The notes: generated by a model not told the origin, from the sequence alone. Positions 42,240 through 51,080 are shown, numbered from the stretch's first letter. The stretch is DNA of 64,000 nucleotides from Streptomyces flavofungini (GCF_014650815.1 NZ_BMVR01000003.1:1-64000), one strand, 5' to 3'. Program-made: numbers and translations.

Positions 42240-43010
42240 CCGCTACGTGAGGCCGGTGCTGCCGCACCCGGGGTTGGTGTTCCCGCGTCCGCGGCCGGTG
42301 TTGGCGCGCCCGGGGACGGGGTTTCCGTAGCCCGAGGGCAGCGCTCCCGTAGTCCGAGGGCGGCACCCCCGCATGGCGGGGACCGGGATCCCGTAGCCAG
42401 CCGACAGGGTCTCCGCAGCCCGAGAACTGGGTGCCGACGGGCCGTGGAAACCAGTGCACCGCAGGCGCCGGAGAAGCCGAGGTCAATGGTGACGCCACCG
42501 CCACCGCCACCGTCGTCGCAGTCGCAGTCGCAGTCGCAGTCGCAGCCGCCGCTGAAGACGGTGCGACTGGTGCTGCCGCAGACGTGGCCGAGGCTGCTGA
42601 CGACGGGACTGGCGACGCTGACGCCGCCATCACCGCTGCCGAGGCCACCTCGGACGCCACCGCCACCGCCACCGCCACCGCATTCGCCCTCGGTCCCGGA
42701 CCTCCCGACAGGGCGTGAGCGGCCGCAGCCCAGGAGCGAGCACGACTGGCACCGGAGGCCAGCACGACTGGCGCCCGGGCCAAGCACGGCGGGCGCCCCC
42801 GGCGACCACAACTGCCTTCCGAGGAAAGCACGACCAGCCCGACCAGCGCTCCCGGCGAGTACAACTGCCGTCCGAGCCAAGCCCAACTACCACTACCGCC
42901 CCAGGCGACCACAACTACCGCCCGAGGCAAGCACGACCGACGCCCCCGCAGGAGCACAGGCACCTGAGACGAGAACGACGACGTGAAGACGACGACGTGA
43001 AGACGACGAG
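42240..43010. repeat. 0.8-kb region of degenerate repeats, no supported gene
   Basis: Between the SAV_915 gene and lysA, several repeat families are packed together: units like CCGTAGCCCGAGGGCAGCGC (about 42320-42420), a CAGTCG hexamer run (about 42519-42545), and three degenerate copies of ACAACTGCC...CCGAG...AAGC blocks (about 42790-42950), ending with two GACGACGTGAA units. All three plus-strand frames stay open for long distances because of the repeat composition, so ORFs here are not evidence of genes. Related genomes usually have a short spacer at this place. Confidence 0.75.
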
Positions 43011-43029
43011 GCGAAAAGAGAAGCCAGCC

Positions 43030-44400
43030 ATGACCCTTGCGGACATCCCCGCCACACCCGGCCACCCTCCGGTCGCCGTCGACGCCCCGCCCGTGGACGC
43101 GGCCGACGACCTGACCGTGTGGCCGCACTCCACCACGCGGCTCGCGCACGGAGACCTGGCCGTCGGCGGCGTACCGCTCACCGCGATCGCCGACCGCTTC
43201 GGCACCCCGGCCTACCTCCTCGACGAGGCCGACGTACGCGAGCGCTGCCGCACCTATCTGCACGCCTTCCCCGACACCGACGTCCTGTACGCGGCCAAGG
43301 CGTTCCTGTGCCGCGCCATGGCCCACTGGGTCGCCGAAGAGGGCCTGGGCCTCGACGTCTGCTCCGCCGGTGAACTCGAACTGGCCGTCACCACCGGCTT
43401 CCCCGCCGCCCGCATCGTCCTGCACGGCAACGCCAAGAGCCCCGAGGACCTGCGCTCCGCCCTGCGGCTCGGCGTCGGACGCATCGTCATCGACAGCGCC
43501 TCGGAGATCGCCCGCCTTGCCGCCGCCGTACCGTCCGGCAGCCGCCAGAAGGTCCTCGTCCGGGTCGTCCCCGGCATCGCCGCGGGCGGCCACAGCAAGA
43601 TCCAGACGGGCACGGACGACCAGAAGTTCGGCCTGTCCATCACCGACGGCTCCGCCCAGCACGCCATCGCCCGCATCCTCGACCAGCCCGGCCTCGAACT
43701 GGTCGGCCTGCACTGCCACTTGGGCTCCCAGATCACCTCCGACAAGCCGTACCTGTGCGCCGTGCGCCGCCTCGTCGGGCTGATGGCCCGCATCAAGGAC
43801 CATCACGGCATCACGCTCCCCGAACTGGACCTCGGCGGCGGCCACGGCATCGCCTACCGCCCCGGCGAGGACGCCCTCGACATCACCACCCTCGCCCGCA
43901 AGGTACGCGTCGAACTCACCGAGAGCTGCGCCGCCGCGGGCCTGGCCGTACCCCGCCTCGTCGTCGAGCCCGGCCGCGCCATCGTCGGCCCTGCGGGCGT
44001 CGCCCTCTACCGCGTTCTGTCCGTCAAGCGCACCAGCGACCGCACCTTCGTCGCAGTCGACGGCGGCATGAGCGACAACCCACGGCCCGCGCTGTACGGC
44101 GTGCGCTACCTGCCTCGCCTCATCGGCCGCCGCTCCACCGCTGCCTGCGCCCCCGTGACTGTCGTCGGGCGCCACTGCGAGGCGGGCGACGTACTCGCCA
44201 CCGACATCCAACTCCCCGCCGACACCCGCCCCGGCGACCTCCTCGCCGTCCCCGTCGCGGGCGCCTACCACCTCTCCATGGCCTCCGGCTACAACCTCGT
44301 CGGCCGCCCCCCGGTGGTCGCCGTCGCCGACGGCCACGCCCGACTCCTCGTGCGCCGCGAGTCCCTGGAGGACTTCCGCAGCCGCGACGTCGGCCTCTAG
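43030..44400 (+). CDS. lysA: Type-III PLP-dependent decarboxylase (diaminopimelate decarboxylase-like)
   Basis: A 456-residue alanine-racemase-fold enzyme. YAAKAFLC carries the PLP lysine (Lys90); LHCHLGSQI, DLGGGHGIAYRPGE and VVEPGRAIVG bind PLP phosphate and substrate; VVGRHCEAGDVLA and the Tyr in ASGYNLVGRPPVVAV complete the active site. This is the full DAP decarboxylase pattern (lysine from meso-DAP), but location beside SAV_915 and a two-component pair suggests it may be the paralogue of the housekeeping LysA, possibly acting on another amino acid. ATG 43030 has only a weak AGAGAAG. The open frame upstream was rejected because it runs into repeats. Confidence 0.88.
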   Translation: MTLADIPATPGHPPVAVDAPPVDAADDLTVWPHSTTRLAHGDLAVGGVPLTAIADRFGTPAYLLDEADVRERCRTYLHAFPDTDVLYAAKAFLCRAMAHWVAEEGLGLDVCSAGELELAVTTGFPAARIVLHGNAKSPEDLRSALRLGVGRIVIDSASEIARLAAAVPSGSRQKVLVRVVPGIAAGGHSKIQTGTDDQKFGLSITDGSAQHAIARILDQPGLELVGLHCHLGSQITSDKPYLCAVRRLVGLMARIKDHHGITLPELDLGGGHGIAYRPGEDALDITTLARKVRVELTESCAAAGLAVPRLVVEPGRAIVGPAGVALYRVLSVKRTSDRTFVAVDGGMSDNPRPALYGVRYLPRLIGRRSTAACAPVTVVGRHCEAGDVLATDIQLPADTRPGDLLAVPVAGAYHLSMASGYNLVGRPPVVAVADGHARLLVRRESLEDFRSRDVGL

Positions 44401-44460
44401 CCGCGGTCCTGCGCTCTCAAGGCCGGACGGCGACGCGGCCGGGCACCCGCCCCGTCGGCG

Positions 44461-45105
44461 TCACGAGTCGAGAAAGCGCAGGATCGCCAGCACACGACGG
44501 CTGTAGCCGCTGACATCGGACAGCTCCAACTTGTCGAAGATGGCGTTCACATACTTCTCGACCGCGCTCTGCGAGACGTGCAACTGCTTCGCGATGGCCG
44601 CGTTCGTATGCCCCTGCGCCATCTTCGCGATGACCTCGTGCTCCCGCTCGGTCAGCCGCTGCAACGGGTCCACCTGGCTGCTGAACGTCAGCAACTGCCG
44701 CACCACCTCCGGGTCGAAGGCCGTCCGGCCCGCCCCCACGCGGTCGAGCGCGTCCAGGAACTCGTCCACCTGCACGACCCGGTCCTTGAGGAGATAGCCC
44801 ACCCCCTCCGTGGCCGTGGTCAACAGGTCTGTGGCGTAACGCCGTTCGACATACTGCGATAGCACCAGGACACCCGTGTCCGGCCACTTCTTGCGTATCT
44901 CCAGCGCGGCCCGCAACCCCTCGTCGGTGTGCGTCGGAGGCATCCGCACATCCACCACGGCGGCGTCCGGCGGATCGGCGGCGATCGCCTCAAGGAGGGC
45001 CTCCGCGTCCCCCACGGACGCCGTCACCTCGTGCCCCTCCTCGACGAGCAGCCGCGCCAGTCCCTCGCGCAGCAGCGTCGAGTCGTCGGCGAGTATTACG
45101 CGCAT
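44461..45105 (-). CDS. NarL/LuxR response regulator
   Basis: A 214-residue regulator: receiver with LADDSTLL (Asp7/8), phospho-acceptor Asp52 in AAVVDVRMPP and Lys in YLLKDRV; LuxR HTH with LTEREHEVIAKMAQGHTNAA, then SQSAVEKYVNAIFDKL. The ATG ending at 45105 overlaps the end of the kinase gene by 10 nt, so they are translationally coupled. The PTHTDEGL insertion after the phospho-site is typical of this Streptomyces subfamily. The target may be the DedA promoter, which has inverted repeats. Confidence 0.93.
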   Translation of the reverse strand: MRVILADDSTLLREGLARLLVEEGHEVTASVGDAEALLEAIAADPPDAAVVDVRMPPTHTDEGLRAALEIRKKWPDTGVLVLSQYVERRYATDLLTTATEGVGYLLKDRVVQVDEFLDALDRVGAGRTAFDPEVVRQLLTFSSQVDPLQRLTEREHEVIAKMAQGHTNAAIAKQLHVSQSAVEKYVNAIFDKLELSDVSGYSRRVLAILRFLDS

Positions 45106-46247
45106 GGCAGCTCCGCTGTGATGACGGTGGGACCTCCGGCCGGGCTGGCCACGGACAACGTACCGTCGACCGCCGCGATCCTCCGGGTCAGGCCCAGCAG
45201 TCCGCTCCCGGCCGGATCGGCCCCGCCACGGCCGTCGTCCTCGACCCGCAGCCGCAGCAACTCGCCCTCCCGGTCGGCCCGCACCGTGACCAGTCCGGCA
45301 CCGGAGTGCTTGACCGCGTTCGTCACGGCTTCGGCGGCGACGAAGTACGCGACCGCCTGCGCCGTCGGCGGCGGGGTGTCCCGCAGTTCGCAGGCAAGCC
45401 GGACGGGTATCGCGGCCCGCTCGGCGACCGTTTCGAGCGCGGCGGCGAGTCCGCCCTCGTCGAGTGCCGCCGGATACACCCGCCACGCCACCTCTCTCAG
45501 CTCCACCAGCGCCTGCTGCGACTCCTCGTGGGCCTGCCGGAGCAGCTCCGACGACTTCTCCGGGTCCGGGGTGCGGCGGGCCCGGCCGAGCAGCATGCCC
45601 AGCGCGACCAGGCGCTGTTGCACTCCGTCGTGCAGGTCCCGCTCGATGCGTCGCCGCTCGTCGTGGACGGCCTCCACGACCCCGGCCCGGCTCTCGGCCA
45701 GCTCACCGATGCGGCGCTGCAGCGTTTGGCGATCGCTGGGGCCGAGGTAGTGCCGTATCAACTGCTCGTCCATCAGCGCCACCGCATGCACTCCCTGGAT
45801 GCACAGGAAGAGCAGGAAGAGACCGCCGAACGCGGCGGGCGCGACGGCTGTCGGCCACTCGTCCAGGTCGACAAGCACCCAGCCCCACGCCAGCAACGAC
45901 GCATAGCCGGCGCCGATCGCGGCGGCCAGCAGCACCACACCGCCCAGCACCCCCACCGTCCAGCGGGTGGCGACATAGGAGAGGGCGGCCATGCCGGTCA
46001 GCGGCGCTGCCAGATCCGCCGTGCCGGTGTCGTACCAGCGGGCCATCCGGCGGCGCTGCAGCTCGGCCCACCAGCGGGCGACCGCCAGTATCCGGGTCTC
46101 GCCGCGGCGGTCGTCGGCGGATCGCCCGAGGGTGGCGAGCAGCCACAGCCCGGACGCGAGCGTCATGGCCAACTCGGCAACGGCGCTGAGGGATCCGAGG
46201 AGGACCCCGGCGGCGATGCGCAGTCGGCGAGCGAGAAGGTTTCGCAT
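45096..46247 (-). CDS. NarL-type sensor histidine kinase
   Basis: A 383-residue kinase. Membrane helices are likely at about 12-42, 80-100, 103-128 and 135-157. The dimerisation block is ERRRIERDLHDGVQQRLVAL with phospho-His206, and the ATPase domain has AEAVTNAVKHSGAG and DDGRGGADPAGSGLLGLTRR. It pairs with the response regulator whose start overlaps its stop. ATG ending at 46247 yields a short basic N-terminus. Divergent from the DedA gene, whose promoter shares the repeat cluster. Confidence 0.92.
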   Translation of the reverse strand: MRNLLARRLRIAAGVLLGSLSAVAELAMTLASGLWLLATLGRSADDRRGETRILAVARWWAELQRRRMARWYDTGTADLAAPLTGMAALSYVATRWTVGVLGGVVLLAAAIGAGYASLLAWGWVLVDLDEWPTAVAPAAFGGLFLLFLCIQGVHAVALMDEQLIRHYLGPSDRQTLQRRIGELAESRAGVVEAVHDERRRIERDLHDGVQQRLVALGMLLGRARRTPDPEKSSELLRQAHEESQQALVELREVAWRVYPAALDEGGLAAALETVAERAAIPVRLACELRDTPPPTAQAVAYFVAAEAVTNAVKHSGAGLVTVRADREGELLRLRVEDDGRGGADPAGSGLLGLTRRIAAVDGTLSVASPAGGPTVITAELPCA

Positions 46248-46278
46248 GATCAATGACGCTAGCCGAGCGATGCGCGGA

Positions 46279-46344
46279 GCGGACTGCGGAAAACCGCAAA
46301 GCTGCTTGCGGCAGTCCGCAGCAGTGGTCTGCGGCGGTCCGCAG
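46279..46344. promoter_or_regulatory. Cluster of nested inverted repeats in the kinase/DedA divergent promoter
   Basis: GCGGACTGC (46279-46287) pairs with GCAGTCCGC (46311-46319); inside lies CCGCAA...TTGCGG (46294-46299, 46306-46311); next to it CTGCGG-CGGT-CCGCAG (46329-46344). All share the CTGCGG/CCGCAG half-site, so this is a candidate multi-site operator, plausibly for the NarL regulator encoded next door. Confidence 0.55.
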
Positions 46345-46403
46345 CGCAACTGTGCGGCCGCCCCCATACCGGCCTGGCCTGCGGTTTCCGTACCGTCGAA
46401 GAC

Positions 46404-47189
46404 ATGATCCGCACCGCTTCGCACACACTCAGCGCCGCGTACGAATCCGCCTCGGCAGCAGTCCCACCCACGGCCGTGACCTCGGCCGCGACGTCCGCCG
46501 GGTCCGAGCCCGCACGGTCCGTCCGCTCCGTCATATACGCGGCCGCACCCGCCGACGCCCCCGCGGGCGGCATAGCGGGATGGGCCGCCGACCTCATGGA
46601 CTCCCTGGGCGCGATCGGCGCCGGCGCGGCGATCGCGCTGGAGAACCTGTTCCCCCCGCTGCCCAGCGAAGTGATCCTGCCGCTCGCCGGATTTGCCGCG
46701 AGCCAGGGCAAGTTCAGTCTGATCGCGGCCCTGCTGTGGACCACGGTCGGCTCCGTCGTCGGGGCGCTCGCGCTGTACTGGGTCGGGGCGCTCCTCGGCC
46801 GTGACCGCACCGTCGCCATCGCCGCGCGCCTGCCGCTGGTGAAGACGGCGGACATAGAGAAGACGGAGGCATGGTTCGAACGGCACGGAACCAAGGCCGT
46901 GTTCTTCGGCCGCATGATCCCGATCTTCCGCAGCATGATTTCGATACCGGCAGGCATCGAACGGATGCCACTGCCCCTGTTCCTGGGCCTCACGACCCTC
47001 GGCAGCCTGCTCTGGAACAGCGTGTTCGTCGTGCTGGGCTACGCGCTCGGCTCCCGCTGGCACGAGGTCACGGACGCCGTTGGCCTGTACTCGAAGGGAG
47101 TCCTCGGCGTGGTCGCCCTGGCCGTGGTCGCGTTCGTGGCGGTGCGCATACGGAAGGCGGGCCGCGGTGCGCACCGGGCGAGGAGCTAG
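46404..47189 (+). CDS. DedA/SNARE-associated membrane protein
   Basis: A 261-residue DedA-family protein. The hallmark FPPLPSEVILPLAGF lies near residue 85, and a second conserved block FFGRMIPIFRSMISIPAGIE near 170, with about five membrane segments. DedA proteins act in lipid carrier recycling (undecaprenyl-phosphate or phospholipid translocation) and envelope homeostasis. The first 55 residues are polar Ala/Ser/Thr-rich and poorly conserved; an internal start (for example MDSLGAIG) is possible. Divergent from the kinase gene with shared inverted repeats. Confidence 0.88.
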   Translation: MIRTASHTLSAAYESASAAVPPTAVTSAATSAGSEPARSVRSVIYAAAPADAPAGGIAGWAADLMDSLGAIGAGAAIALENLFPPLPSEVILPLAGFAASQGKFSLIAALLWTTVGSVVGALALYWVGALLGRDRTVAIAARLPLVKTADIEKTEAWFERHGTKAVFFGRMIPIFRSMISIPAGIERMPLPLFLGLTTLGSLLWNSVFVVLGYALGSRWHEVTDAVGLYSKGVLGVVALAVVAFVAVRIRKAGRGAHRARS

Positions 47190-47229
47190 TCCCACCGGGT
47201 GCGCAGGCCACGGCCCGCCTGTGAAGGCC

Positions 47230-48672
47230 TTAGAGGATCGAGCCCGGCGTGTAACCCGCCGCCTCGGGGTGCTCCTTCAGCACCGCCTCGATCTGGGCGA
47301 TGACCGCGGCGACCTGGTCGCTGGCGGCGCCCGTGAACGAGAGCTTGTCGGCCATCAGCTCGTCCAGCTGGGTGCGGTCCAGCGGGATGCGGGAGTCGGC
47401 GGCGAGCTTGTCCAGGAGCTCGTTGCGCTCGACGCCCTGCTCGCGCATGGCGAGAGCGGAGGCGACGGCGTTCTCCTTGATGGCCTCGTGGGCCTCCTCG
47501 CGGCCGACACCGGCCCGCACCGACGCCATGAGCACCTTGGTCGTGGCGAGGAACGGCAGGTAGCGGTCGAGCTCGCGGGCGACGACGGCGGGGAAGGCAC
47601 CGAACTCGTCGAGGACCGTCAGGAAGGTCTCGAGGAGGCCGTCCAGCGCGAAGAACGCGTCGGGCAGGGCCACGCGGCGTACGACGGAGCAGGAGACGTC
47701 GCCCTCGTTCCACTGGTCGCCGGCCAGCTCGGCGGTCATGGAGGCGTAGCCGCGCAGGATGACGGTGAGGCCGTTGACGCGCTCGCAGGAGCGGGTGTTC
47801 ATCTTGTGCGGCATCGCGGACGAGCCGACCTGGCCGGGCTTGAAGCCCTCGGTGACCAGTTCGTGTCCGGCCATCAGGCGGATGGTCTTGGCCAGTGAGG
47901 ACGGGGCGGCGGCGAGCTGGACGAGCGCCGTGACCACCTCGTAGTCGAGGGAGCGGGGGTAGACCTGGCCGACGGAGGTGAAGGCACGGTCGAAGCCGAG
48001 GTGGGCGGCGATGCGGCCCTCCAGCTCGGTGAGCTTCTCGGCGTCGCCGCCGAGCAGGTCGAGCATGTCCTGGGCGGTGCCGACGGGGCCCTTGATGCCG
48101 CGCAGCGGGTAGCGGCCGAGGAGGTCGTCCAGGCGGCGGTAGGCGACGAGCAGCTCGTCGGCGGCGGTGGCGAAGCGCTTGCCGAGGGTGGTGGCCTGGG
48201 CGGCGACGTTGTGGGAGCGGCCGGCCATGACAAGCTCGGCGTACTCACCGGAGAGCCGGCCGAGGCGGGCGAGGACGGCGACGGTGCGGGAGCGGACCAG
48301 TTCGAGGGAGAGCCGGACCTGCAGTTGCTCCACGTTCTCGGTGAGGTCGCGGGAGGTCATGCCCTTGTGGACGTGCTCGTGACCGGCGAGGGCGTTGAAC
48401 TCCTCGATGCGGGCCTTCACATCGTGGCGCGTGACCTTCTCGCGCTCGGCGATGGAGGCCAGGTCGACCTGGTCGAGCACGCGCTCGTAGTCCCCGATCG
48501 CGGCGTCCGGCACGTCGATGCCGAGGTCCTTCTGGGCGCGCAGGACGGCAAGCCAGAGGCGGCGCTCCAGCTTCACCTTCTGCTCGGGCGACCAGAGCAG
48601 GGCGAGCTCGGTGGAGGCGTAACGCCCGGCGAGGACGTTCGGGATACGGGGCTTTGCAGGCGCGGCAGTCAC
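47230..48672 (-). CDS. purB: Adenylosuccinate lyase
   Basis: A 480-residue fumarase/aspartase-superfamily enzyme that splits SAICAR and adenylosuccinate in purine synthesis. The superfamily signature GSSAMPHKMNTRSCE is present (about residue 275), with active-site His in AGRSHNVAAQATTLG and region GHEHVHKGMTSRDLTENVEQ. GTG ending at 48672 opens MTAAPAKPRIPNVLAGRYAS, the standard Streptomyces start. Monocistronic and divergent from the tetR gene. Length is normal for the long actinomycete form. Confidence 0.96.
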   Translation of the reverse strand: MTAAPAKPRIPNVLAGRYASTELALLWSPEQKVKLERRLWLAVLRAQKDLGIDVPDAAIGDYERVLDQVDLASIAEREKVTRHDVKARIEEFNALAGHEHVHKGMTSRDLTENVEQLQVRLSLELVRSRTVAVLARLGRLSGEYAELVMAGRSHNVAAQATTLGKRFATAADELLVAYRRLDDLLGRYPLRGIKGPVGTAQDMLDLLGGDAEKLTELEGRIAAHLGFDRAFTSVGQVYPRSLDYEVVTALVQLAAAPSSLAKTIRLMAGHELVTEGFKPGQVGSSAMPHKMNTRSCERVNGLTVILRGYASMTAELAGDQWNEGDVSCSVVRRVALPDAFFALDGLLETFLTVLDEFGAFPAVVARELDRYLPFLATTKVLMASVRAGVGREEAHEAIKENAVASALAMREQGVERNELLDKLAADSRIPLDRTQLDELMADKLSFTGAASDQVAAVIAQIEAVLKEHPEAAGYTPGSIL

Positions 48673-48800
48673 AGTCGGCCATTCTACTGGCGGTTTCTGC
48701 AGGCCAGCGCCATGGCGGTCGTCGTCGGAAGCTACAAGTGGTGGGGGTGGGAGGAGGCCAGGTCAGGGGTGTGCGGCTGGGGGCGGTGGTCGGGGAGGGG

Positions 48801-48836
48801 TTGACGGGGGATAGGCGTGAGTGGTCTATTACTCAC
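48801..48836 (+). promoter_or_regulatory. tetR promoter and palindromic operator, probably leaderless
   Basis: TTGACG (48801-48806), 18 nt, then TCTATT (48825-48830) is a plausible promoter whose start would fall at or beside the ATG 48837. GTGAGTGGTCTATTACTCAC (48817-48836) has perfect 6-bp arms and covers the -10. Its reverse complement matches 16 of 20 positions of the site at 49487-49506. Confidence 0.7.
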
Positions 48837-49403
48837 ATGGGTACGACGAAGGTGCGCCAGCTCTCCACGGCGGAGGCGCGCAGGGGTGAGGTGCTGGCCA
48901 CCGCGGCGAAGGTGTTCGCGGGGCGGGGGTACTACGGGACGTCCACGACGGAGGTCGCGAAGGGGGCCGGGATCTCGCAGTCGTACCTGTACCGGCTGTT
49001 CCCCGACAAGAAGGCGCTGTTCGTGGCCGTGGTCGAGGATGTCTCGCGGTTGATCCGTGAGCGGCTCGGCGAGTCGGTCGCGAAGGTGGGGAGTGCGGAT
49101 CCGGGGGAGGTGCTGTGGGCGATGGGGGATGAGTACGCCCGGCTGATCGCGGACCGCGAGGACCTGCTGAAAGTGCTGATGCACGCGAACTGCGCGGCGA
49201 GCGAGCCGGAGATCAGGGAGGCGGTGCAGGGGATGTACGCACGCCTCGTGGAGTATGTGCGGTCCGCGTCCGGGGCGCCGGACGGCGCGGTGCAGGAGTT
49301 CTTCGCCAGAGGGTTCCTGTGCAATGTGGCGGTCTCGATCGGGGCGCTCGAACTGGACGCGCCGTGGACGAGGACGCTGTTGGCGGGTATCAGACACTAC
49401 TGA
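48837..49403 (+). CDS. TetR-family repressor of the oxygenase/efflux cassette
   Basis: A 188-residue regulator. The HTH spans about residues 14-60 (ATAAKVFAGRGYYGTSTTEV, then GISQSYLYRLFPDKKALF). The ligand domain includes LLKVLMHANCAASEPEIREA. ATG 48837 abuts the operator, with no Shine-Dalgarno; a leaderless mRNA is likely. The 61-codon in-frame extension upstream crosses the promoter and was excluded. It should repress itself and the MFS-oxygenase-SRPBCC operon through the two matching operators. Confidence 0.9.
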   Translation: MGTTKVRQLSTAEARRGEVLATAAKVFAGRGYYGTSTTEVAKGAGISQSYLYRLFPDKKALFVAVVEDVSRLIRERLGESVAKVGSADPGEVLWAMGDEYARLIADREDLLKVLMHANCAASEPEIREAVQGMYARLVEYVRSASGAPDGAVQEFFARGFLCNVAVSIGALELDAPWTRTLLAGIRHY

Positions 49404-49452
49404 GCCGTCGGGGGGTGCTGCGGTACGGCCGCGAGGGCTTCGCCGTACGAAG

Positions 49453-49475
49453 GGCCGCATGTGCGGCCTTTCTTT
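49453..49475 (+). terminator. Rho-independent terminator after tetR
   Basis: GGCCGCA-TG-TGCGGCC (49453-49468) followed by TTTCTTTT (to 49476): the only classical hairpin plus U-run in this part of the window. It separates the tetR transcript from the downstream operon. Confidence 0.85.
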
Positions 49476-49486
49476 TGGGGCAAGGT

Positions 49487-49506
49487 GTGAGTGATTGACC
49501 ACTCTT
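49487..49506 (+). promoter_or_regulatory. Second TetR operator, at the MFS operon promoter
   Basis: GTGAGTGATTGACCACTCTT matches the reverse complement of the tetR operator at 16 of 20 positions, with arms GAGTG/CACTC. It contains a -35-like TTGACC (49495-49500); the expected -10 would fall in the CGGTG repeat that starts at 49511. Confidence 0.7.
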
Positions 49507-49510
49507 TCTT

Positions 49511-49563
49511 CGGTGCGGTGCGGTGCGGTGCGGTGCGGTGCGGTGCGGTGCGGCGGTGCGGTG
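49511..49563 (+). repeat. CGGTG pentanucleotide tract, eight plus two copies
   Basis: Eight perfect CGGTG copies (49511-49550), a CGG interruption, then two more (49554-49563). It lies between the operator and the MFS start, in the -10 region or leader. Five-base steps would change spacing or frame, making copy-number variation potentially regulatory. Confidence 0.9.
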
Positions 49564-49673
49564 CGGCTCGCGCTCGGGTTCGGGTTCGCACTCCGGCTCC
49601 GGCGCGGGGGCGGGGGCGGCGCAAGGGGCAAAGCCAGGGACTCGGGACTTTGGACTTGGGGGGTGTGACGGTG

Positions 49674-51080
49674 ATGAGACACCAGGACACAGGTGAGGCA
49701 GGGGAGGCGGGGTGGATGCCCCGGGTGCCCCCGGCGACGGAGACGCGGCAGGGGCCCGCGCTCGTGGCGCTGGCGACGGCTCAGTTCGTCGTCGTGCTTA
49801 GTACGTCGATCGTGAATGTGGCGCTGCCCGCCGTGTCCGGAGGGCTCGGGCTGTCGGCCGGGGCGCTGTCGTGGGTGGTCAATGCCTACGTACTGGCCTT
49901 CGGGGCACTGTTGCTGCCTGGTGGCCGGTTCGCGGATCTCTTCGGGCGGCTGCGGATGTTCGTTGCCGGGACGACGGTGTTCGCGCTGGCGTCGCTCGCC
50001 GCCGGGCTGGCCCCGAACGCCGCCGCGCTGATCGCCGCCCGCGCCGCCCAGGGCGTCGGCGCCGCGCTGCTCGCGCCCGCAGCGCTCGCCCTGGTCCTGC
50101 TGATCTTCCCACCGGGCCCGGTGCCCGGGGGCGGCGCGGGCATGACGCGCGGCGCGGCACTGGGCGTGTGGGGTGCGGTCTCCGGGGCGGGCGGCGCGGC
50201 CGGGGTGATCCTCGGTGGCGTACTCACGGAGTGGTACGGCTGGCGGGCGGTGTACCTCGTCGTGGTGCCGCTCGCCGCGGCCTCGCTCGGCGCGACCCTC
50301 CTGCTCGTCCCCGCCGACCGGCCGACCGGCGGCGGCCTCGACCTCGTCGGCGCGATCACCTCGACTGCGGGCCTGACGGCAGTCGTCTACGCGCTGACCG
50401 CCCGGCAGCCGCTGGCCGCCGCGGCGGGCCTCGTGCTCCTGGCCGCGTTCGCCGACCGCCAGCGCCGGGCGCGCACCCCGCTCGTACCGCCGCGTCTGCT
50501 GCGCACCGGACGGGTCGCGGCGGCCAACCTGGCCATGACGCTGCTCGGCGCCGTCTGGGTCGGACTCTTCTACTTCCTGCCGCTGTACCAGCAACAAGTG
50601 CTCGGATACAGCGCGTTGGCGGCGGGCCTCACGCAACTCCCGCTCGCGCTCACCGTCGTCGCCGCGTCCACCCTCGCGCCCCGCCTGCCCGGCCGAGCGG
50701 GCCTCGCCGCCGCGCTCACCGCTCTCACGCTGGGCCTCGGCTGGCTGGCCCTGGCCCGGACCGACGGCACCTTCGCCGTCGATCTGCTCGGCCCCTCGGT
50801 CCTGGTCGGCGCGGGCCTCGGCGTCGCGTTCGTCCGGCTCACCACGCTGGCCACCGACGGCGTGCCGGCCGCCGACTCCGGTCTCGCGGGCGGCCTCGTC
50901 AACACCACCCGGCAGATCGGCGGCGCCCTCGGCCTCGCCCTGCTGACCGCCGCCGCACCCGCGGCGGCGGACTACCGCACCGCGTTCGCCGCCACGGCCG
51001 TCATCGCCGTTCTCACGACGGCCGCCGTACTCACCACCCTCAGCAGCCCCACCCACCACACCAGGAGGAACCGGTCATGA
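49674..51080 (+). CDS. MFS exporter, DHA2-like
   Basis: A 468-residue transporter with about thirteen or fourteen membrane helices. ALATAQFVVVLSTSIVNVAL is the typical first helix of EmrB/QacA-like proteins, followed by the motif-A loop GGRFADLFGRLRMF and the motif-C helix WGAVSGAGGAAGVILGGVLT, an antiporter signature. ATG 49674 is chosen because the hydrophobic core begins about 30 residues later; a GTG one codon before is possible. Its TGA overlaps the oxygenase ATG. A proton-driven exporter of the cassette's substrate or product is inferred. Confidence 0.9.
   Translation: MRHQDTGEAGEAGWMPRVPPATETRQGPALVALATAQFVVVLSTSIVNVALPAVSGGLGLSAGALSWVVNAYVLAFGALLLPGGRFADLFGRLRMFVAGTTVFALASLAAGLAPNAAALIAARAAQGVGAALLAPAALALVLLIFPPGPVPGGGAGMTRGAALGVWGAVSGAGGAAGVILGGVLTEWYGWRAVYLVVVPLAAASLGATLLLVPADRPTGGGLDLVGAITSTAGLTAVVYALTARQPLAAAAGLVLLAAFADRQRRARTPLVPPRLLRTGRVAAANLAMTLLGAVWVGLFYFLPLYQQQVLGYSALAAGLTQLPLALTVVAASTLAPRLPGRAGLAAALTALTLGLGWLALARTDGTFAVDLLGPSVLVGAGLGVAFVRLTTLATDGVPAADSGLAGGLVNTTRQIGGALGLALLTAAAPAAADYRTAFAATAVIAVLTTAAVLTTLSSPTHHTRRNRS

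Noticed and set aside
42715..43029. N-terminal extension of the decarboxylase
   Set aside because: The extension translates degenerate repeats rich in Thr/Pro/Arg; conserved decarboxylase sequence begins after ATG 43030.
41539..44337. 932-codon minus-strand ORF across the SAV_915-lysA region
   Set aside because: Antisense to two real genes and to repeats; composition is low-complexity throughout.
49511..49563. Coding sequence for a longer MFS N-terminus through the CGGTG tract
   Set aside because: The translation is a low-complexity VRCGA repeat and would start inside the operator; ATG 49674 fits the family better.
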